In this document: in pieces, positions 5,220 through 6,033 of the stretch
How positions within the stretch are numbered: position 1 is the first letter of the stretch
Layout: each line of letters starts with the position of its first letter
Assembly (NCBI GenBank): GCA_013698055.1
Contig: JACCVS010000286.1
Location: forward strand, 1-6,033
Direction of reading: 5' to 3'
Length of the DNA: 6,033 bases
From: Acidobacteriota bacterium
Lineage (GTDB): Bacteria; Acidobacteriota; Blastocatellia; Pyrinomonadales; Pyrinomonadaceae
Made by a program: the position numbers and the translations under genes
The notes under the pieces: model-generated
Databases searched by the model: none
Seen by the model: the letters and a program-made list of their open reading frames with translations, nothing else
Told to the model about the DNA's origin: nothing

Positions 5220-5915
5220 ATGAGCAAGGCGGCCTCGGACGATTTTTCACGCGCTTTTTATCCTTTCCTGCATGAAGAGGAGAGGGAGAAGCCACAGGAG
5301 TTGATGGAGGGCTTGCGCTTCTCGCTGATAGAAAAGGCGCGCGAGAGCGTTGAGGTCAAGAGCAAATTTTTTGAAGAGAACAAAGACACCATTCTGGCTG
5401 TATCGCTTGAGATGGCGAAGGCATTCAAGCGTGGACGCAAGCTGCTCGTCTGCGGCAACGGCGGGTCGGCGACGGACGCGCAGCACGTCGCCGTCGAGTT
5501 CATGCACCCGGTCATCGTCGGATGCAAGGCGCTACCGGCAATCTGCCTGACGAACGATATGGCGATGGTCACAGCGATTGCGAATGATGTCGGCTTTGAT
5601 GATGTCTTTACCAGACAGATTATCGCGCTCGGGGGTGAGGGAGACATCCTGCTCGGCATCTCGACGAGTGGCAACTCCGAAAACCTGATGCACGCCTTTG
5701 CGACTGCCAGGCGGATGAAGCTGATGACAATCGGATTTTCTGGAAACGATGGCGGTAAGATGAATGAATTGTGTGAGGGCGGGCTATTGGATTTCTGTTT
5801 GACCGTTCCGACCTCAAGCGTTCACCGGATACAGGAGACACACGTCGCCCTTTATCACATCATGTGGGATATGGTTCATACTTTCTTGCAGCATCGCTCA
5901 CTGGTCGAAAATTGA
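5220..5915 (+). CDS. SIS-domain phosphosugar isomerase, GmhA-like
   Basis: This 231-residue protein belongs to the SIS phosphosugar isomerase family closest to GmhA (sedoheptulose-7-phosphate isomerase). Visible motifs are CGNGGSATDAQHVAVEF (78-94), TAIANDVGFDDVFTRQI (118-134), GDILLGISTSGNSEN (141-155), GFSGNDGGKM (172-181) and HRIQETHVALYH (202-213). Glu93 and His208 match the positions of the GmhA catalytic Glu and His, so it is probably an active enzyme. It carries about 35-45 residues of charged N-terminal sequence beyond the usual GmhA length. The start is supported by CAGGAG (5205-5210) 9 nt upstream. It lies 22 nt after hypC and 23 nt before hypD, so it is probably co-transcribed with them. 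No heptose or LPS genes are in view. I recall GmhA-like genes in some other hyp operons, but the substrate and role there are unknown to me; a heptose role cannot be ruled out. Confidence 0.88.
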   Translation: MSKAASDDFSRAFYPFLHEEEREKPQELMEGLRFSLIEKARESVEVKSKFFEENKDTILAVSLEMAKAFKRGRKLLVCGNGGSATDAQHVAVEFMHPVIVGCKALPAICLTNDMAMVTAIANDVGFDDVFTRQIIALGGEGDILLGISTSGNSENLMHAFATARRMKLMTIGFSGNDGGKMNELCEGGLLDFCLTVPTSSVHRIQETHVALYHIMWDMVHTFLQHRSLVEN

Positions 5916-5938
5916 GCGGTATGTAGGAGGAAATAATA

Positions 5939-6033
5939 ATGAAGTTTGTAGATGAATACAGGCAAGGCGACATCGCGCAGAAATTAGCCGAGCAGATTAC
6001 GCAAATGACCGCTCGTCCGCTCAAGTTCATGGA
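5939..6033 (+). CDS. hypD: HypD, iron-sulfur scaffold for hydrogenase maturation (5' end only)
   Basis: Only the first 31 codons and two bases are present; the gene continues past the right edge. The visible protein starts MKFVDEYRQGDIAQKL and ends TARPLKFM, followed by GA of what is expected to be a Glu codon. This matches the N-terminus of HypD, in which the next residues are normally the EVCGGHTH motif, not visible here. HypD carries a [4Fe-4S] cluster and, with HypC, is the site where the Fe(CN)2CO unit is assembled. AGGAGG at 5925-5930, 8 nt before the ATG, is the strongest Shine-Dalgarno site in the window. It starts 23 nt after the SIS gene. Identification rests on a short stretch plus the operon position. 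Confidence 0.9.
   Translation, partial: MKFVDEYRQGDIAQKLAEQITQMTARPLKFM

Overview
The window carries one co-directional, tightly packed set of genes on the + strand. It is dominated by the maturation genes for [NiFe]-hydrogenase, in the order hypA, hypB, hypF, hypC, a SIS-domain sugar-phosphate isomerase gene, then the start of hypD, which runs off the right edge. Every Hyp product keeps the residues expected of a working enzyme or carrier, so I read this as a live hydrogenase assembly operon. No hydrogenase structural subunit, hypE or maturation protease lies inside the window; they would be expected in the flanks.

Layout: 1-62 is a short leader or the tail of an unseen gene. 159-266 (or 63-266) encodes a tiny single-span membrane protein. 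Its stop overlaps the start of a DUF1440/YagU-like multi-span membrane protein (266-880). A YceI-like protein without signal peptide follows (938-1483). After a 65-nt gap holding a heptamer-built inverted repeat comes hypA (1549-1893), 1 nt before hypB (1895-2632), 2 nt before hypF (2635-4926), 4 nt before hypC (4931-5197). The SIS gene (5220-5915) and hypD (5939 onward) follow, each with its own Shine-Dalgarno site. No gap exceeds 65 nt, and no convincing promoter or intrinsic terminator is visible, so one transcript could span the window.

How the genes work together: HypF and HypE (not seen) make the cyanide ligands, HypC and HypD hold the iron while CN and CO are attached, and HypA and HypB deliver nickel. 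The SIS protein sits between the two halves of the HypCD scaffold. The three genes upstream of hypA are not classical hyp genes; two encode membrane proteins and one a lipocalin-like lipid-binding fold, so they may be accessory to the hydrogenase or its quinone/membrane link (inference).

Organism: a bacterium with moderately GC-rich DNA. The short palindromes made of 7-nt tandem units in and between genes, together with the small DUF6893-like protein and the SIS gene in a hyp operon, make me think of Acidobacteriota (Blastocatellia-like), but this is an impression from memory, not proof.

The most unusual observation is a pair of heptamer-periodic inverted repeats about 1.1 kb apart. One lies in front of hypA. 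The other lies inside the 3' end of hypB, where it encodes a foreign-looking C-terminal tail and forms a perfect 25-bp stem just before hypF.
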